A stretch of 5,580 nt of DNA, taken from contig JAGBSQ010000055.1 of the NCBI GenBank assembly GCA_017631775.1, positions 1 to 5,580 on the forward strand. Direction: 5' to 3'. Position 1 is the first letter of the stretch, and every line of letters starts with the position of its first letter. Shown piece after piece: positions 5,366 through 5,580 of this stretch. The stretch is from Clostridia bacterium. Lineage in GTDB: Bacteria > Bacillota_A > Clostridia > Oscillospirales > CAG-272. The notes under the pieces are model-generated. The model ran no database searches, was not told the DNA's origin, and worked only from the letters and a program-made list of their open reading frames with translations. The translations under genes and the position numbers were made by a program.

Positions 5366-5580
5366 ATGAAGATTGTACTGTTTGCCATCAACGGCTCTTT
5401 TTCGCATACCAATTTGGCAATTCGATGCTTGCGCGATCCTCTTGAGAAGGCAGGCTTTGATGTCGTACTGGTCGAGCACACGCTGCGCGACCGAACAGCC
5501 CACATTTTGGAGCATCTTTATCGTGAAAACGCCGATATTTACGGTTTTTCCACTTATATTTGGAACATTGAACCCATGCT
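5366..5580 (+). CDS. B12-binding domain radical SAM protein (DUF4080-like), N-terminal part
   Basis: The frame is open from the ATG at 5366 to the window edge (71 complete codons plus 2 bases), so the protein is cut at the right. The start has a near-perfect Shine-Dalgarno (AAGGAGG, 5352-5358, 7-base spacer). The visible part looks like the start of a cobalamin-binding Rossmann-type domain. It has the first strand MKIVLFAINGSFSHTNLAIR (1-20), the second strand FDVVLVEHTL (31-40), then an acidic helix and ADIYGFSTYIWNIEP (56-70). The AIN...xH-xNLA and GFSxYIWN patterns are those I know from the DUF4080 group of B12-binding radical SAM proteins. The radical SAM CxxxCxxC cluster motif would lie beyond the window, so the catalytic part is unseen. 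It is 30 bases downstream of the acetyltransferase with no terminator between, which suggests cotranscription. Function is unknown for the family. Confidence 0.8.
   Translation, partial: MKIVLFAINGSFSHTNLAIRCLRDPLEKAGFDVVLVEHTLRDRTAHILEHLYRENADIYGFSTYIWNIEPM

Overview
The window is a chromosomal segment of an endospore-forming Bacillota, most likely a Clostridia lineage. The evidence is a run of stage III sporulation genes on the minus strand, AGGAGG-type ribosome binding sites, and neighbour families that I associate with anaerobic Firmicutes. I cannot place it to genus. Base composition is roughly balanced and looks even across the window, and I see no insertion sequence, phage gene, CRISPR array, tRNA or rRNA.

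Minus strand, 1-3280: spoIIIAA, spoIIIAB, spoIIIAC, spoIIIAD, spoIIIAE and the first 45 codons of spoIIIAF, in the canonical order and transcribed right to left. Gaps between genes are 16, 24, 1, 5 and 3 bases, so this is one tightly coupled operon. spoIIIAF runs off the left edge, and spoIIIAG and spoIIIAH presumably follow outside the window. The products form the mother-cell half of the SpoIIIA-SpoIIQ trans-envelope channel: AA is the secretion-type ATPase, AB a GspF-like membrane protein, AC, AD and AE polytopic membrane components, and AF a membrane-anchored component. The channel joins mother cell and forespore during engulfment.

Intergenic 3281-3386: a divergent promoter region. The plus-strand side has a close match to the sigma-E -10 consensus (CATACAAT) with a near-consensus -35. 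The minus-strand side has a weaker sigma-E-like candidate whose -35 overlaps it.

Plus strand, 3387-4469: a 360-residue P-loop ATPase of an uncharacterised Firmicutes family. It appears to be built from two homologous halves, the second with a destroyed P-loop. Its position back to back with spoIIIA and its sigma-E-like promoter suggest a sporulation role (inference). It is followed by a strong intrinsic terminator.

Plus strand, 4506-5580: an extended -10 sigma-A promoter, overlapping the end of the terminator, drives an arylamine N-acetyltransferase-like gene whose catalytic triad reads Cys-His-Glu instead of Cys-His-Asp. Thirty bases later begins a B12-binding/radical SAM protein (DUF4080-like) cut by the right edge. 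These two look like a separate, vegetative transcription unit.

No new multi-gene system is evident. The most novel elements are the spoIIIA-adjacent ATPase, its degenerate second half, and the variant acetyltransferase triad.
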